From: VBAU01 sp036005185
GTDB taxonomy: Bacteria > Bacteroidota > Bacteroidia > Chitinophagales > Chitinophagaceae
Direction: 5' to 3'
Length of the DNA stretch: 64,000 nt
Assembly: GCA_036005185.1 (NCBI GenBank)
Contig: DASYQS010000049.1
Coordinates: forward strand, 124,001-188,000
Under the pieces are notes generated by a model. That model was given only the letters and a program-made list of their open reading frames with translations, ran no database searches and had not been told where the DNA came from. The translations under genes were made by a program, and so were the position numbers. The first letter of the stretch is position 1. Each line of letters begins with the position of its first letter. Shown piece by piece: positions 25,415 to 33,420 of this stretch.

Positions 25415-25921
25415 ATGAAATTAACAGAAGCAAAACAGCAATTTATCAGCAGTTGGGGCGCCTTTGGGACCCATTGGGGTATAAACCGCACTATGGCTCA
25501 AATACATGCTCTTTTATTAGTAAGCGCAGACCCTATGACACAGGATGATATTATGGAAGAATTGAACATCAGCCGCGGCAACACCAATATGAATATTCGG
25601 GAATTGATCAATTGGGGATTAGTGGAAAGAGTGATTCTGTCTGGAGAACGCAAAGAATTTTTTATTGCAGAAAAAGATATCTGGAAAGTGGTAAGGCAGA
25701 TCGTAAAAGAAAGAAAAAAAAGGGAGCTAGATCCCATGCTAAAGCTGCTTGACCAATTAGAAGAAGTTGAGGGTGATAAAAGAGATAAAAATATAAAAAC
25801 ATTTGTTGATGCAGTAAGCAGTATTAAGCGTTTGGGCAAGCAAGCGGATAAAACGCTGGATATGATGATAAAAGCAGATGAGAATTGGTTTGTAGGAAGT
25901 CTTATGAAGTTCTTTAAATAA
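25415..25921 (+). CDS. GbsR/MarR family transcriptional regulator
   Basis: A 168-residue DNA-binding protein with a winged helix at about residues 30-95 (MTQDDIMEELNISRGNTNMN as recognition region, LINWGLVERVILSGERKEFF as the wing) and a helical dimerisation tail. In the GbsR group such proteins respond to small molecules such as choline, but the ligand here is unknown. A palindrome overlaps its own promoter, which indicates autoregulation. It heads a tight operon (DoxX-like, DUF2071, membrane methyltransferase, membrane protein, CoA-binding protein). It lies 131 bases after the polyketide cluster and may control that as well. Confidence 0.85.
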   Translation: MKLTEAKQQFISSWGAFGTHWGINRTMAQIHALLLVSADPMTQDDIMEELNISRGNTNMNIRELINWGLVERVILSGERKEFFIAEKDIWKVVRQIVKERKKRELDPMLKLLDQLEEVEGDKRDKNIKTFVDAVSSIKRLGKQADKTLDMMIKADENWFVGSLMKFFK

Positions 25922-25928
25922 ACCTCTC

Positions 25929-26333
25929 ATGAAAAAGTATGTTACAGCCAACTGGCTTAATTTCTTCATTGCAATTGTATGGATATCGAATGGTCTTTTC
26001 TGCAAAGTGCTGAACCTTGTGCCAAGACACCAGGAAATTGTTGCAAGAATTTTAGATATTGACCACGCACGGCTTTGGACATTATTGATTGGATTTGCCG
26101 AAGTTGGCATGGCAGTTTGGATTTTACTCAGCATCCAAACAAGATTAAATGCAATAGCACAAATTGTCATTATTGCTATCATGAATACTCTGGAATTTTT
26201 TCTTGCCCCAGACTTGTTATTGTGGGGAAAGGCAAATGCCATTTTTGCTTTTATGTTTATGGCTTTAATTTATTACAACGAGTATTACCTCAATAAAAAA
26301 TTGACACGACAAACAGCATGTTTTCCTTTTTAA
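25929..26333 (+). CDS. DoxX-like membrane protein
   Basis: A 134-residue protein with four hydrophobic helices (about 8-27, 47-68, 74-92, 98-118), matching the small DoxX-like family of Bacteroidota. It starts seven bases after the regulator gene and overlaps the next gene by 16 bases, so the operon is translationally coupled. DoxX-like genes are often found next to DUF2071 genes, as here. The biochemical role of the small members is not known. Confidence 0.75.
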   Translation: MKKYVTANWLNFFIAIVWISNGLFCKVLNLVPRHQEIVARILDIDHARLWTLLIGFAEVGMAVWILLSIQTRLNAIAQIVIIAIMNTLEFFLAPDLLLWGKANAIFAFMFMALIYYNEYYLNKKLTRQTACFPF

Positions 26334-27058
26334 AAAATCATCCTTTTGCTGTTGAAGCATTTTTTGAAAGTTCACTTATTCTCACCTTCGCAATTACGAA
26401 GGAACAAATTCAACATCTAATTCCAGAATGTTTGGAATTAGACATCTTCAAAGACAAATGGGCTTTCATCGCAGTTGCAATGGTTCAGACAAGAACCCTG
26501 CGACCAAAGGGCCTTCCAAAAATATTAGGCAATGACTTTTTCTTAATAGGTTATCGTGTGTTTGTGCGGTTCACCAATCAAGCAAGCAAAAGTTTGAGGG
26601 GGCTGTATATCCTCAAATCAGAAACCAACAAAAAGAAAATGGAATTCTTTGGAAACATTTTTACTCACTACAATTATACAACAACGGACATCCATCAAAA
26701 TGAACAAAACGGAATAACTGAAATCTATTCAGACAAATCAGGTTTCAAAATAAGAATGGAGAACTCAAACAACGAAAATATTTCTTTGCCTGCTGGTTCG
26801 CCATTTGCCGACTGGAAAGAGGCAAGAAGGTTTGTGGGTCCCTTGCCATTTACTTTTACTTACAACCCCGCCGAGAAAAAAATTTTAATCATTGAAGGAG
26901 TCAGAGAAAATTGGAAACCTATGCCTGTTAAAGTCATTGACTGTAATTTTTCTTTCATCGATAATTTGAAATTGAATAATGTTAAGTTGGCAAATGCGTT
27001 TATCATCCGTAACATTCCTTACTATTGGAAAAAAGGGAAAATTGAGCAATGGAACTAA
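26318..27058 (+). CDS. DUF2071 (YqjF-like) protein
   Basis: A 246-residue soluble protein of the DUF2071 type, an acetoacetate-decarboxylase-like fold without assigned function. Family-like stretches include QIQHLIPECLELDIFKDKWA near residue 30, GNDFFLIGYRVFVRF near 69 and the C-terminal NIPYYWKKGKIEQ. Its start lies inside the preceding DoxX-like gene and its end inside the methyltransferase gene, which supports one operon. No signal peptide. Confidence 0.75.
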   Translation: MFSFLKNHPFAVEAFFESSLILTFAITKEQIQHLIPECLELDIFKDKWAFIAVAMVQTRTLRPKGLPKILGNDFFLIGYRVFVRFTNQASKSLRGLYILKSETNKKKMEFFGNIFTHYNYTTTDIHQNEQNGITEIYSDKSGFKIRMENSNNENISLPAGSPFADWKEARRFVGPLPFTFTYNPAEKKILIIEGVRENWKPMPVKVIDCNFSFIDNLKLNNVKLANAFIIRNIPYYWKKGKIEQWN

Positions 27059-27801
27059 AAAGAAGAAAATTTCAAGGTGTTTTAAATATCTTAAGTTTTA
27101 ACCGCCACTTTTATGTATTAGGTCTTGCGGTTTTAGCGATATTGATTGCCAGCGATTTGCTTATTGAATGGCCGGATATTCTTTTTTCGCTGATCATAAT
27201 AGCTTTTTTGTATGGCTTAATAATGCCTTTAGTTGTATCGGCTTATGTGTATGATTTTTCCGGCTATTACAAATTCCATTGGTTGAAAAATCTCATCAGC
27301 AATAACGAAAGAGTAAAATTAATCGTTAACATTAATGCTGGCTTTGATGAAACGAGCTTTATTATTAAAAACATGTTTCCGCAATCCGATTTAAGAGTAT
27401 TTGATTTTTACAATGCTAAACAGCACACCGAGCCTGCTATAAAAAGAGCTCGCAAAGTAAGCTTGATATATCCCAATACGCAGCAAATAGCATCAAATTC
27501 AATACCTGTGAAAGATAACACTGTAGATATTATCTTTCTTCTGTCAGCAGTGCACGAAATAAGGTTACATGAAGAGAAAATTCAGTTTTTAAAGGAATGC
27601 TATCGCCTATGTAAACCAGATGGAAAAGTAATTATGGTAGAACACTTGCGAGACTTTCCGAATTTTCTGGCTTTCTCAGTAGGCTTCACTCATTTTTTCT
27701 CACGTTCCGTTTGGAAAAATGCTTTTGAACACGCAGGCTTTTCTTCTTTTCAGGAAACCAAGTTTACACCATTTATGTCTGTTTTCAACTGTAGTCCTTA
27801 A
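27049..27801 (+). CDS. Membrane-anchored class I methyltransferase
   Basis: A 250-residue protein with two N-terminal membrane helices (about 20-37 and 44-68) followed by a Rossmann-like methyltransferase domain. Motif I, INAGFDETSFIIKNMFP, is divergent and lacks the usual GxGxG. Later elements are recognisable: PVKDNTVDIIFLLSAVHEI near residue 162 and CKPDGKVIMVEHLRDF near 193. The divergent motif raises doubt about SAM binding, but the overall order fits a methyltransferase. The start overlaps the DUF2071 gene by ten bases. Its proximity to the polyketide cluster could mean a lipophilic substrate. That is inference. Confidence 0.75.
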   Translation: MELKRRKFQGVLNILSFNRHFYVLGLAVLAILIASDLLIEWPDILFSLIIIAFLYGLIMPLVVSAYVYDFSGYYKFHWLKNLISNNERVKLIVNINAGFDETSFIIKNMFPQSDLRVFDFYNAKQHTEPAIKRARKVSLIYPNTQQIASNSIPVKDNTVDIIFLLSAVHEIRLHEEKIQFLKECYRLCKPDGKVIMVEHLRDFPNFLAFSVGFTHFFSRSVWKNAFEHAGFSSFQETKFTPFMSVFNCSP

Positions 27802-27832
27802 TTCTCTTTTGTAAATTGACTCTTCTTATAAA

Positions 27833-28228
27833 ATGGAACTTCATCTCAAAATCATCGGCGCCTTATTGATTATATTAGCCTTGCTTCATTTTTTCTTTCC
27901 AAAATATTTTAATTGGAAGCAAGAGTTAAGCTCATTGAGCATTATGAATAGGCAAATGATGTATGTTCATTCGTTGTTTATTGCATTTGTGGTTTTTCTT
28001 ATGGGAATTCTTTGCCTGACATCATCGCACGAACTTTTGAGCACAACTTTGGGCAAGCAAATTTCTTTAGGTCTTGGAATATTTTGGGCAGTAAGGTTGT
28101 ATGTTCAATTTTTTGGATATTCTTCAAAAATTTGGAAAGGCAAATTATTTGAGACTACTGTTCACGTTCTGTTTTCATTATTTTGGACATACCTTAGTGC
28201 AGTATTTATTTTGATGTATTTAGTATGA
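27833..28228 (+). CDS. Four-helix membrane protein of unknown function
   Basis: A 131-residue protein with four hydrophobic helices (about 6-25, 44-64, 78-95, 108-130). I do not recognise a family with confidence. Its stop overlaps the next start as ATGA, so it is coupled with the CoA-binding protein gene. It belongs to the GbsR-led operon. Confidence 0.7.
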   Translation: MELHLKIIGALLIILALLHFFFPKYFNWKQELSSLSIMNRQMMYVHSLFIAFVVFLMGILCLTSSHELLSTTLGKQISLGLGIFWAVRLYVQFFGYSSKIWKGKLFETTVHVLFSLFWTYLSAVFILMYLV

Positions 28229-28599
28229 CACAGAATGAAAAGAAAAAAACATTGGTGTTGGGAGCATCAGAAAATCCTTCGCGATACAGCAATCTCGCAT
28301 TAAAAAGGTTGCAATCTCATCAGCATCCTGTCGTTGCCATTGGGAAAAAGAAAGGCGTTGTAGGAAATGCATCCATTGAAACAGAAAAAATAGAATGGAA
28401 GGATGTGGATACAGTTACACTTTATCTTAATCCCATTCGTCAAAAACAGTATTATGATTACATCATCTCACTAAAACCGAAACGCATCATCTTTAATCCG
28501 GGTGCAGAAAATGAAGAGTTGGCTGAAATAGCTGCAAAAAACGGTATTAAGCCTGTTGAGGCTTGCACATTGGTTTTACTTGCTACGAATCAATATTAA
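28225..28599 (+). CDS. CoA-binding domain protein
   Basis: A 124-residue single-domain Rossmann protein of the CoA_binding type. The N-terminal KTLVLGASENPSRYSNLALKRL and the segment VVAIGKKKGVVGN fit the nucleotide-binding turn, and IIFNPGAENEELAEIAAKNG fits the second half. Such proteins are cytoplasmic and their role is unclear. It is coupled to the preceding membrane protein by an ATGA overlap and ends the operon. Confidence 0.85.
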   Translation: MTQNEKKKTLVLGASENPSRYSNLALKRLQSHQHPVVAIGKKKGVVGNASIETEKIEWKDVDTVTLYLNPIRQKQYYDYIISLKPKRIIFNPGAENEELAEIAAKNGIKPVEACTLVLLATNQY

Positions 28600-28809
28600 T
28601 CGTCGATGTAGAAAAAAAACTTAGGGTTAACGGAAATCTACGAAAACAGCTCTAAGTGGAAGCACTTGATTTTTTATATTTCTAAATCAAACACTTGCAA
28701 ACAGAAAACTTATTTACAAAATTTGTTTATCCGTCTCCCGTTGAAAATTGCAGTTGAATAAGTTCAGCTGCAGAAGTAAATATCCTATTTAGTTTAAAAC
28801 GATATCTAA

Positions 28810-29271
28810 ATGAGAAACCTAAGTATTGCCTTACTCGGAGTATGCTGTATTTTATCTTGCATGTGCTCATCAGCACAAATCAAACATGTTCCCATCAATG
28901 AACCGGATTACAATAAACCAAAACTATTTGCTGATCTTCCTGATCGTTTAGAGTTTAACCCCAATAATTTTTCTAATCTTTTAAGTTTACAAGTTGGCCA
29001 ATCTGTAAATATTCCTATAAGCTCTGATTTCAGCTTTTCAGGAAAAATAGTTTCAAAATCCGATGACCCCAAGTCCTTAAGTGTAGTGGTTAGATTAACC
29101 AACCGAGGAGGTGCAAGATTTGTATTTACAAAAGTGACAAATGATGATAATACTGTAAAATATATCGGTCGAATTATTAGCCTGCAGCATGGAGATAGCT
29201 ATGAAATCGTTTCAGAAAACAATCAATATTATTTTAAAAAGAGAGGATTGTATGATATTATAGCAGAATAA
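28810..29271 (+). CDS. Secreted hypothetical protein upstream of a metalloprotease
   Basis: A 153-residue protein with a signal peptide ending near CMCSSAQ. The cysteine-rich hydrophobic stretch might also be a lipoprotein signal. The mature part has no domain I can name. Features are FADLPDRLEFNPNNFSNLL near residue 40 and a beta-rich C-terminal half ending YYFKKRGLYDIIAE. It is followed after 76 bases by a secreted zinc metalloprotease in the same direction. A joint role such as a propeptide or inhibitor is possible but unsupported by sequence similarity. Confidence 0.65.
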   Translation: MRNLSIALLGVCCILSCMCSSAQIKHVPINEPDYNKPKLFADLPDRLEFNPNNFSNLLSLQVGQSVNIPISSDFSFSGKIVSKSDDPKSLSVVVRLTNRGGARFVFTKVTNDDNTVKYIGRIISLQHGDSYEIVSENNQYYFKKRGLYDIIAE

Positions 29272-29347
29272 CTAGTGAATCGCATTGCCCGTTTTTAAAT
29301 CCAAAACCTATGTTCACTTATCCAAAACCTGTTTAAATCCGCTTCGT

Positions 29348-30952
29348 ATGAAAAACCTGCTGCAAACATCCTACCTTTTTTTAGTGCTGTGCGCAAGCAC
29401 CATCACAGTTCGCTCACAAGTACCTTTATTGAACAGTTACCCATCTGCGGCTCCAGTTATCTATCTTGATTTTGATGGTCAAACCGTTTCAGGTACTAGC
29501 TGGAATGTAAGTGGTCCCATTTTTTGTGGACCTTCAGGGCTTAGCTCTGCGCAAATAACAGAAGTCTTTAATCGTGTAGCTGAAGATTATCGCCCTTTTA
29601 CTGTTAATATTACCACCGACTCAACAAAATATTGGGCCGCCCCGGCCAGTAAAAGAATGAGAGTTATCATAACAGTAACATCAAGCTGGTATGGCTCCGC
29701 CGGTGGCGTTGCTTTTGTAAATTCATTTACATGGAGCGATAACACGCCTTGTTTTATTTTCTCAGCATTATTGAGTTATAATACAAAAAATATTTCCGAA
29801 GCAACTTCACATGAAGCTGGTCATACTCTTGGATTGCGTCATCAAAGTTCTTATGATGCGAATTGTGTAAAAACTTCAGAATACAACTCGGGTCAAGGTA
29901 CAGGAGAAACAAGTTGGGCTCCAATAATGGGTGTAGGTTATTCTCGCAACCTTACTACTTGGTATAATGGGCCCAACAGTATAAGCTGTACAACCATGCA
30001 AAAGGATCTTGATATAATTACTAGTGCTGCGAACGGAATTACCTATCGTAGTGATGATTATACTAGCTCCTTTAGTACAGCTCCTACAGAAAGCTTTACC
30101 AACAATATATTTACCTCAAACGGCATTATAGAAAAAAATACTGACCAAGATCTTTTTAAATTTGCAATCCCATCGTTGAAACTCTTCCAATTAAGTGCCG
30201 TTCCTTTCAACGTAGGATCGGGCAATGCGGGATCAAATCTTGATATAAAAGTTACTCTATATAATAGTTCTCAAACAGTCTTGAATACTTATCATTCTAG
30301 CTCCTCATTAAGTTTGCTGATTGATACAACTCTGAATACCGGCACCTATTATTTTAAAATTGAAGGATCGGGAAGTACATACGCACCTAATTATGCTATT
30401 CTCGGATCTTATTCCGTGCAAGGGGAATTACTTGAATTTGCTCCTCTGGCGGTACATAAACTAGAGCTAAAAGGAAATTTTAATCAGGATAAAAATATTC
30501 TTAATTGGTCAATCAATTCCGATAAGAGTATGACAGAGCAAACTCTTGAAGTATCAACAGACGGGAAAAATTTTTCGACACTAACGAAACCAGGAAATGC
30601 TGACCGTTCTTATAGCTACAGGCCCGACAATACGAGTGGTGCAATATATCGGTTATATGCAGAGTTTGAAGACGGTAGCCATTATTACTCAAACATTGTT
30701 GCCATTAAACAGCCCACCAATACTTACAAACCAAAACTTGTAAATAGTTTGGTAACAAACGACATAATTACAGTGACAAGTCCGGCTGTTTTTGATTATT
30801 CCTTGTTTGATCTGAGTGGCAAGGTGCTGAATAAAGGAAAGCTGGAAAATGGCATGAATACCATTAATGCTAATGGAATGATCAGTGGCATGTACCTGAT
30901 CCGCTTTACTGACGGAAATCAGCAATGGACTGAAAAATTAGTTAAACAATAG
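29348..30952 (+). CDS. Secreted zinc metalloprotease with T9SS C-terminal sorting domain
   Basis: About 534 residues from the ATG at 29348, which gives a signal peptide (LFLVLCASTITVRS). An upstream TTG in frame would bury it. The protease domain carries the extended zinc motif SHEAGHTLGLRH, with three histidines and a glutamate, and a following MGVGY segment as a likely Met-turn, as in metzincins. A beta-sandwich region (about 230-350) and a predicted linker precede a C-terminal type A sorting domain: NSLVTNDIITVTSP, YSLFDLSGKVLNKGKLENG, ISGMYLIRFTDGNQQWTEKL. It should be exported through the outer membrane by the type IX system, for which porT is present near 33.4 kb. Confidence 0.9.
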   Translation: MKNLLQTSYLFLVLCASTITVRSQVPLLNSYPSAAPVIYLDFDGQTVSGTSWNVSGPIFCGPSGLSSAQITEVFNRVAEDYRPFTVNITTDSTKYWAAPASKRMRVIITVTSSWYGSAGGVAFVNSFTWSDNTPCFIFSALLSYNTKNISEATSHEAGHTLGLRHQSSYDANCVKTSEYNSGQGTGETSWAPIMGVGYSRNLTTWYNGPNSISCTTMQKDLDIITSAANGITYRSDDYTSSFSTAPTESFTNNIFTSNGIIEKNTDQDLFKFAIPSLKLFQLSAVPFNVGSGNAGSNLDIKVTLYNSSQTVLNTYHSSSSLSLLIDTTLNTGTYYFKIEGSGSTYAPNYAILGSYSVQGELLEFAPLAVHKLELKGNFNQDKNILNWSINSDKSMTEQTLEVSTDGKNFSTLTKPGNADRSYSYRPDNTSGAIYRLYAEFEDGSHYYSNIVAIKQPTNTYKPKLVNSLVTNDIITVTSPAVFDYSLFDLSGKVLNKGKLENGMNTINANGMISGMYLIRFTDGNQQWTEKLVKQ

Positions 30953-30960
30953 CTTTTTCG

Positions 30961-30974
30961 CCCCGCTCGGCGGG
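30961..30974. repeat. Short GC-rich hairpin after the metalloprotease gene
   Basis: CCCGC and GCGGG pair around TCG a few bases after the stop codon. No T-tract follows, so it is a weak terminator candidate or another small palindromic repeat. Confidence 0.4.
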
Positions 30975-31002
30975 ACAATAATCCGTGCCCTATTTGTTGG
31001 TT

Positions 31003-31037
31003 AGAGGTTTTTCTATAACTTAGAAAAACCTCTTTTT
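31003..31037 (+). terminator. Terminator-like hairpin abutting the ykuK-like start codon
   Basis: Arms AGAGGTTTTTC (31003-31013) and GAAAAACCTCT (31023-31033) form a perfect 11-base stem followed by T's to 31037. The next gene's ATG is at 31040, so the hairpin occupies the place of its ribosome binding site. It may end transcription of the protease gene, control the next gene, or both. Confidence 0.75.
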
Positions 31038-31039
31038 AT

Positions 31040-31513
31040 ATGAGATGGAGAAAATTTAATGGCGACCCAATTGAATTACCTATTTACCAGGCCGTTGAAA
31101 ACGCTATCAAACGCGAAACCGAAAAAGGTTTCAGATTAAAAGTCTGCATTGGTACCGATTCACAGGTAAAAGGTCAGGACACTGAATTTGCTACCGTAAT
31201 TGTTTTTTTGCGTGAAGGGCATGGCGGTTTTATGTTTATTCATAATGAAAAGACCCGCCAGAAATTCACTATCAAAGAAAGAATGTTACTGGAAGTAGCG
31301 AAGAGCATTGAAATTGCTTACGAGCTATGCAACCTTTTCACCGTTTACAATGTAGAAATGGAAGTGCATGCTGATATTAACACGAATCCGCACTTCAAGA
31401 GCAACGACGCTTTAAAAGAAGCAATGGGTTACATATTGGGGATGGGTTTTGCTTTCAAAGCCAAGCCCGAGGCCTTTGCCAGCAGCAGTTGTGCTAATAA
31501 GATTGTAAACTGA
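31040..31513 (+). CDS. RNase H-like YkuK family protein
   Basis: A 157-residue protein resembling the YkuK (DUF458) family, which has an RNase H-like fold. Acidic residues in the expected places are CIGTDSQVKG near residue 38, MEVHADINTN near 112, and a conserved glutamate between them (KERMLLEVAKSIE). The biochemical activity of the family is not firmly known. The start codon is two bases after the T-tract of a strong hairpin, and no ribosome binding site is visible. A perfect 8-base hairpin (CTGCATCA / TGATGCAG, 31537-31558) lies just after the stop codon. Confidence 0.8.
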   Translation: MRWRKFNGDPIELPIYQAVENAIKRETEKGFRLKVCIGTDSQVKGQDTEFATVIVFLREGHGGFMFIHNEKTRQKFTIKERMLLEVAKSIEIAYELCNLFTVYNVEMEVHADINTNPHFKSNDALKEAMGYILGMGFAFKAKPEAFASSSCANKIVN

Positions 31514-31654
31514 TTTTGTAAACTTGGGCTGTTACTCTGCATCAGGTTTTTGATGCAGATGATAAACCGTCTTCTTTATTTCTTTCTCTGCTTTAATATT
31601 ATACAAGAAATGGTATAGGCAATGAATATTTTCCCAGCAAAGTATTTGAATCAA

Positions 31655-31858
31655 CTAATCAACCGAAGCTGATTTAGTTATCGTTTTTAAATTTGCTTTT
31701 GCTTCAAACTTTGGAATCAGTGAATTTTTGATAGAAGTGTTTGCACCGTTATAAAGCTGTTCCATCTTTTTAGTTTCATTCTGAGCGAAGGAGAAGGTGA
31801 CCACTACCATTACAAACAATATGATAACGATATTTTTTTCGGTTAGGAGAGATTTCAT
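31655..31858 (-). CDS. Small secreted protein
   Basis: A 67-residue protein with a clear signal peptide (NIVIILFVMVVVTFSFAQ) and a short charged mature part of about 38 residues. No family recognised. A TTG with TATATTGC downstream lies upstream on the minus strand as a possible promoter. It sits alone between ykuK-like and engB. Confidence 0.6.
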   Translation of the reverse strand: MKSLLTEKNIVIILFVMVVVTFSFAQNETKKMEQLYNGANTSIKNSLIPKFEAKANLKTITKSASVD

Positions 31859-31926
31859 AACTAAGGAGTATAATTGCCTGCAATATAGCTTATAAATTTT
31901 AAATGTTGCAATACCACGAACGGGTA

Positions 31927-32559
31927 TTAATGTGTTTTTAATTTTTCAATATACTCTAGTATCTCCCTTCTTCCTGCCTTTGTAATGGCCGAGCTTATAA
32001 AAAAAATTGGCGGTTGTTCCCATGATTGTTGCAAAGATTGCATGAATAGATTTACATTCCTCACTGTTGCCTGTGGTTTATTTTTATCAGCCTTAGTAAA
32101 TACGATTGCAAAGGGGCTTTGCCACTTTCCTAGTTTATTGATGAAGTCGAGATCGATTTTTTGAGGTTCATGTCTGCTATCGATCAGCACAAAGACGGTT
32201 ACAAGATTTTTTCTCTTTCGAATATAACCTTCAATCATTTGCTCCCATCGCCTGCGATCGCGTTGCGATACCTTGGCAAAACCATATCCGGGCAGGTCAA
32301 CAAGATACCATAATGTTTCTTTTTTATTTTTCACAACGGAAGGGGATTCGGACATTTTAATTTCGAAATGATTTATTAATTGTGTTTTACCCGGTGTAGC
32401 AGAAGTTTTTGCAAGTTTGCTGTTATTGCAAAGCATATTGATCAATGAAGATTTTCCTACGTTGCTGCGGCCAATAAAAGCAATTTCCGGTCTGTCGGGC
32501 TTTGGACATTCATTAACCGACGGGCTGCTGATCAAATATTTTGATTCAATGATTTCCAT
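31927..32559 (-). CDS. engB: Ribosome biogenesis GTP-binding protein EngB/YsxC
   Basis: An essential GTPase in large-subunit assembly. The 210-residue protein has G1 GRSNVGKSSLIN near residue 30, the switch region SATPGKTQ, G3 DLPGYGFA near 89, and G4 VFTKADK near 153. Length and order are normal. It is divergent from ubiE, about 105 bases apart. Confidence 0.95.
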   Translation of the reverse strand: MEIIESKYLISSPSVNECPKPDRPEIAFIGRSNVGKSSLINMLCNNSKLAKTSATPGKTQLINHFEIKMSESPSVVKNKKETLWYLVDLPGYGFAKVSQRDRRRWEQMIEGYIRKRKNLVTVFVLIDSRHEPQKIDLDFINKLGKWQSPFAIVFTKADKNKPQATVRNVNLFMQSLQQSWEQPPIFFISSAITKAGRREILEYIEKLKTH

Positions 32560-32651
32560 GCTAATTGCAGATTATTTAAATGTGACAATTTACAAAGATG
32601 ACTTTTAAACTCTTAACTCTTTTATAGATTAAAGCTTTAATCCTGGCTGCT

Positions 32652-32659
32652 TACCTTCG
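32652..32659 (+). promoter_or_regulatory. -7 element of a leaderless ubiE/menG transcript
   Basis: TACCTTCG lies five bases before the ATG. With the usual seven-base distance to the transcription start, the mRNA would begin at the start codon. The same word at the same distance precedes guaA on the minus strand. Confidence 0.5.
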
Positions 32660-32664
32660 CAACT

Positions 32665-33420
32665 ATGGCAGATAGTTTACCTCACGATAGTATTACCCCT
32701 TTCGCTGATTCAACAAAAACAAAGAAGGAACAAATTGCCCAGATGTTTAATAACATTGCCGGATGTTATGATCGCTTGAATCGTGTATTATCTGCAGGCG
32801 CTGACATAAACTGGCGAAAAAAGGCCATTAGTCAGTTAAAAAAGGATAGTCCAAAACTAATTTTAGATGTGGCAACGGGTACTGCTGATATGGCAATCAT
32901 TGCTTATCATCTCTTGAAACCACAAAAGATAATTGGTATTGATATTTCGGAGCAAATGCTAGAACTAGGAAGAAAAAAAGTTGAAAAAGAAGGACTTACA
33001 GGAGTTATCCAATTACAAACAGACGATAGCGAGACAATAAATTTTGCCGATAATTCGTTTGATGCGGTAATGGTGGCATTTGGGGTAAGAAATTTCGAGA
33101 ATCTTGAGAAAGGTTTAAAGGAGATGCTTCGTGTATTAAAGTCGGGCGGCAAGTTAGTAGTATTAGAGTTTTCACGACCTCGCATAAAAATTTTCCGCAG
33201 CCTGTATAATTTGTACATGAGTATTGTGGCTCCGGAAGTAGCCCGATGGTTTTCCCAAAACAAGAAAGCCTATAAATATTTAAACCAATCGGCCAAATTG
33301 TTTCCAGACCGCCAGGAGTTTGTTGATATTTTAAACAATGCAGGTTATTCCGATACCTCATTTAAATCATTAAGCGCAGGAATATGTTGCATATATCTTG
33401 GAAAAAAGCCGGTAAGTTAA
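32665..33420 (+). CDS. ubiE: Demethylmenaquinone/ubiquinone C-methyltransferase
   Basis: This enzyme methylates demethylmenaquinone to menaquinone, the usual quinone of Bacteroidota. The 251-residue protein has the family N-terminus QIAQMFNNIAGCYDRLNRVLS, SAM motif I LDVATGTADMAI near residue 72, the segment FDAVMVAFGVRNFENLEKGL near 132, and LKSGGKLVVLEFSRP. It overlaps porT by 37 bases, a pairing often seen in this phylum. Because the organism probably lacks ubiquinone, the menG/menH role is more likely than the ubiquinone one. Confidence 0.95.
   Translation: MADSLPHDSITPFADSTKTKKEQIAQMFNNIAGCYDRLNRVLSAGADINWRKKAISQLKKDSPKLILDVATGTADMAIIAYHLLKPQKIIGIDISEQMLELGRKKVEKEGLTGVIQLQTDDSETINFADNSFDAVMVAFGVRNFENLEKGLKEMLRVLKSGGKLVVLEFSRPRIKIFRSLYNLYMSIVAPEVARWFSQNKKAYKYLNQSAKLFPDRQEFVDILNNAGYSDTSFKSLSAGICCIYLGKKPVS

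Noticed and set aside
31537..31558. Hairpin CTGCATCA / TGATGCAG after the ykuK-like gene as an intrinsic terminator
   Set aside because: The stem is perfect but no T-tract follows on either strand, so I mention it only within the gene entry.
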